NCBI GenBank assembly: GCA_023846275.1
Contig: JAIUJO010000069.1
Span: 268,501 to 332,500, forward strand
DNA length: 64,000 bases
Reading direction: 5' to 3'
From: Vanilla planifolia
Lineage: Eukaryota > Streptophyta > Magnoliopsida > Asparagales > Orchidaceae
Under the pieces are notes generated by a model. That model saw only the letters and a program-made list of their open reading frames with translations. It was not told the DNA's origin and did no database searches. This document shows, piece by piece, positions 61,716 to 64,000 of this stretch (position 1 is its first letter; each line of letters opens with the position of its first letter). The translations under genes were made by a program, and so were the position numbers.

Positions 61716-64000
61716 TATGTGTGTGTGCCTGTGGATGCATGTGTGTGTGGGTGTGCAAGCATATGCATGTGTGTGTGTTTTGCTCCTATGTATGTGTGTA
61801 TGGGTATATGCAAGTGCATATTCATGTGTGTGTATGTGAATGGGCATACTTGTATATGTCTATGTGCATTCATGTGTTTGTCCATGTTTATGCACATGTG
61901 TGCTTGTGAGTGAATGTGTTTTCATGCATGTGTGTGTATGTGAATTTATGTGCTCCTGGATCAGCATGTGTGCATGGCTGAATGTGTGTGTCTATGGGTG
62001 CATATGCATGCCTTTTTTGTGTTAATGCTTATGGGATTATACATGTTTGTGCATTCTTGCATGCATATGTGCATGTGTGCAACCGATGTTTTCACATGCA
62101 TATGTGTTGTGTGAGCACATATGTGTTTTTTTGCATGTTGGTATGCAGGTGTGTGTACCTTTGCATGCTAGCATTCATGTGTGTGTGTATGAAAGTGTGT
62201 GTTTATGCACATGTGTGCATCTTTCTAAATATTCTTATGTGTGTGCATGTTCACCTATCCCTGTATGTGTGTGAGCATGTTTGTATGTATAGATGTTGGT
62301 GTGTGTTGTTATGCATGTGTGTATGTGTGTGCTTTTGTTTGTGCAAATGCATATGACTATTGGAACATGTGTGTGCTTTTGCCTGTGTGTGCGAATGCTC
62401 ATGTGTGTGTGTGTGTATGTATGTATACATGTGTTCTTGTGCATGTGTTTGTGTGTGTGCATACACATTTGCGTATATGTGTTCCTATGTGTTCCTATGT
62501 GTATGTGCATGTGTGACTTTATGTGCATGAGTGTGTGTGTGTGCATGTGTGCATGCTTGTGTGAGTGTGTGGTTGCATCCTCTTGGGTGCATAAGCATGT
62601 TTGTGTGTATGTGTGTGTGCATATGCACATGTGTGAATGAGTGTTTGTGAGCATGCATGTGTGTTATGAGAATATGCATGAGAGATTGTGCACATTTATT
62701 TGTGCATGTGTGTGGCTATGTGTGTGTAGCTGCATGCATGTGTGTATGCATGGACATATGTGTGTATTTATGTGCCTATATTGGTGTGTACTTGTGTGTG
62801 CATGTGTGTATCTGTGAATGTGTGTTTTTATGTGTTAGGGTGGGTGGCTATGATAGTCTTTATGTATGTGTGGTTTGTGTGTGTGTGTATGTATATGTAT
62901 GTTTTTGCATGTATTTATATGTGTGTGCATGCATTTGTTTATGCATATGTGTGTCTCTGTGCATGTGTGTTTGTGTGTGTGCACGTTTGTATCTTCATGT
63001 CTGTGCATTTACTTAGGTGTATCGTAGTGTCTATGATGTGTGCTTATGGGATTTGCTCATAAATTTATGTATGTGCATTAGTTCATGTGTTAGTACATTT
63101 ATGTGTGTGGGTGTGTTCATGTGCATGTGTGTGAGTTTATTTGGGATCATGTCTATGTGCAATTGCATATGCGTGGACGCATGTGTGTGTGTCTACATGC
63201 AAGAGTGCATGCCTGTGTATGTGTGTGCATGCTAGTGCATGTGAATGTATGTTTTGTGTGTGTAGGCTTTCTTACATGTGTGTGTAAGAGAGAGCACATG
63301 TGTGCTTATGCATGTGCAGGTAGGTGAATGCTTGCTTATGTGTTTGTTTGTGTGTGCATTGTTATACATGTATGTGTCTATGTGCATGCATGCATGTGCT
63401 TGTGTTTGTGCACATGTGTTCTTGTGAGTGAATGCATTTTCATATATGTGTGCATCTGTGTGCATGCACATGTGCATTTTTATGCTTATTCATGCATATG
63501 TGTGTGCACGGGTGCACGTGTGCATATGCATGCATTTTTTAGTGTTTGTGTCTATGGGCTTGTGTGCATGTTCATGTGTGTGCATGCATGTCTACCTATG
63601 CATGCTTGCACACATATGTGTGTGTGCATGTCACTATGTTTGCAATGTGCATGTGCATTGTCTATGCCTACATGTGTGTGTGTTTTTGTGCATGCGTGCA
63701 TGTGTGTGCATGTGCAAGTGTTGTTTATGCATGTGTGCATGTGTATCATGTGTGCTCATACATGTGCATATGTGTGTGTGTGTGCGTGTGTTAGTGTGCT
63801 TGTGTGCCTACCATGTATGTGTGTAAGCATGTTTGTTTGTGTGCAAGTGGGTGTGTGTGTGGGTGTGCATGTGTATGTATTTTTGTTTTTTTGTGCATGT
63901 ATGCATGTGTATTCTTGTATGCCTTTGTGGGTATAATTGCATGTGAGTATTAGTGCATGTGTAAGAATGCATGTGTATGTATGCATTTGTTCAAGCATGC
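61716..64000 (-). repeat. Satellite in inverted orientation (TG-rich on + strand)
   Basis: The same repeat family as the left 61.6 kb but reverse-complemented: GTGTGT, GTGCATGTGT, CATATGTGTG and GTTTGT words dominate. It runs to the window edge, so its extent is unknown. Internal similarity is visible: CTTGTGAGTGAATG at 61,903 and 63,421, and TGTATGTGTGTGAGCATGT at 62,262 versus a one-mismatch copy at 63,814. This suggests diverged ~1.5-kb spacing. No gene is supported; open frames encode Cys/Val/Met runs only. Confidence 0.93.

Noticed and set aside
61640..61730. Fold-back (missing-adapter) read artefact as the cause of the strand switch
   Set aside because: The right flank reverse-complemented does not match the left flank beyond general satellite similarity, and a unique 53-bp spacer lies between. 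A misjoin of two real arrays remains possible.

Overview
This is non-coding, repeat-dominated nuclear DNA of a eukaryote, most likely a flowering plant. About 94% of the window is one low-complexity satellite: a degenerate, strand-asymmetric CA-rich repeat built from pieces such as ACACAC, ACATGCAC, ACATATGCAC and ACACAAAC. It has no fixed short unit, and its alternating purine-pyrimidine pattern is largely kept through its substitutions. The plant assignment rests on the single unrelated block in the window, a decayed Ty1/copia retrotransposon whose motifs and polypurine tracts look like the plant Sirevirus lineage. No intact protein-coding gene, tRNA, rRNA or CRISPR array is supported. The many long open frames in the satellite (Thr-His or Cys-Val runs) exist because the repeat rarely spells a stop codon.

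Layout: (1) 1-20,975 is CA-rich satellite on the + strand, broken by a compound microsatellite of about 20 CA then about 61 TA units (1,742-1,904). (2) About 20,976-25,185 is an AT-rich block. It holds a 5'-truncated copia remnant in + orientation: the gag 3' part with a damaged zinc knuckle, pre-integrase and integrase remnants, then reverse-transcriptase remnants. These are followed by a staggered series of polypurine-tract relics, a probable 3' LTR start near 24,287, and a diverged ~272-bp duplication at its right edge. (3) About 25,186-61,662 is CA-rich satellite again in the same orientation. It contains local segmental duplications (about 790 bp at 40.1-41.7 kb, 333 bp at 52.3-52.9 kb, and several of 23-62 bp) and short islands of non-repeat sequence. 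(4) 61,663-61,715 is a ~53-bp AT-rich spacer, next to a 22-bp near-perfect palindrome. (5) 61,716-64,000 is the same kind of satellite with the strands swapped (TG-rich on +), running to the window end.

Nothing here works as a gene system. The points of interest are structural: the scale and alternating character of the array, the abrupt strand switch, the layered duplications showing how the array grows, and a dead Sirevirus-like element whose recognised stop codons look like C-to-T or G-to-A decay. All alignments were made by eye; no similarity search or composition calculation was run.
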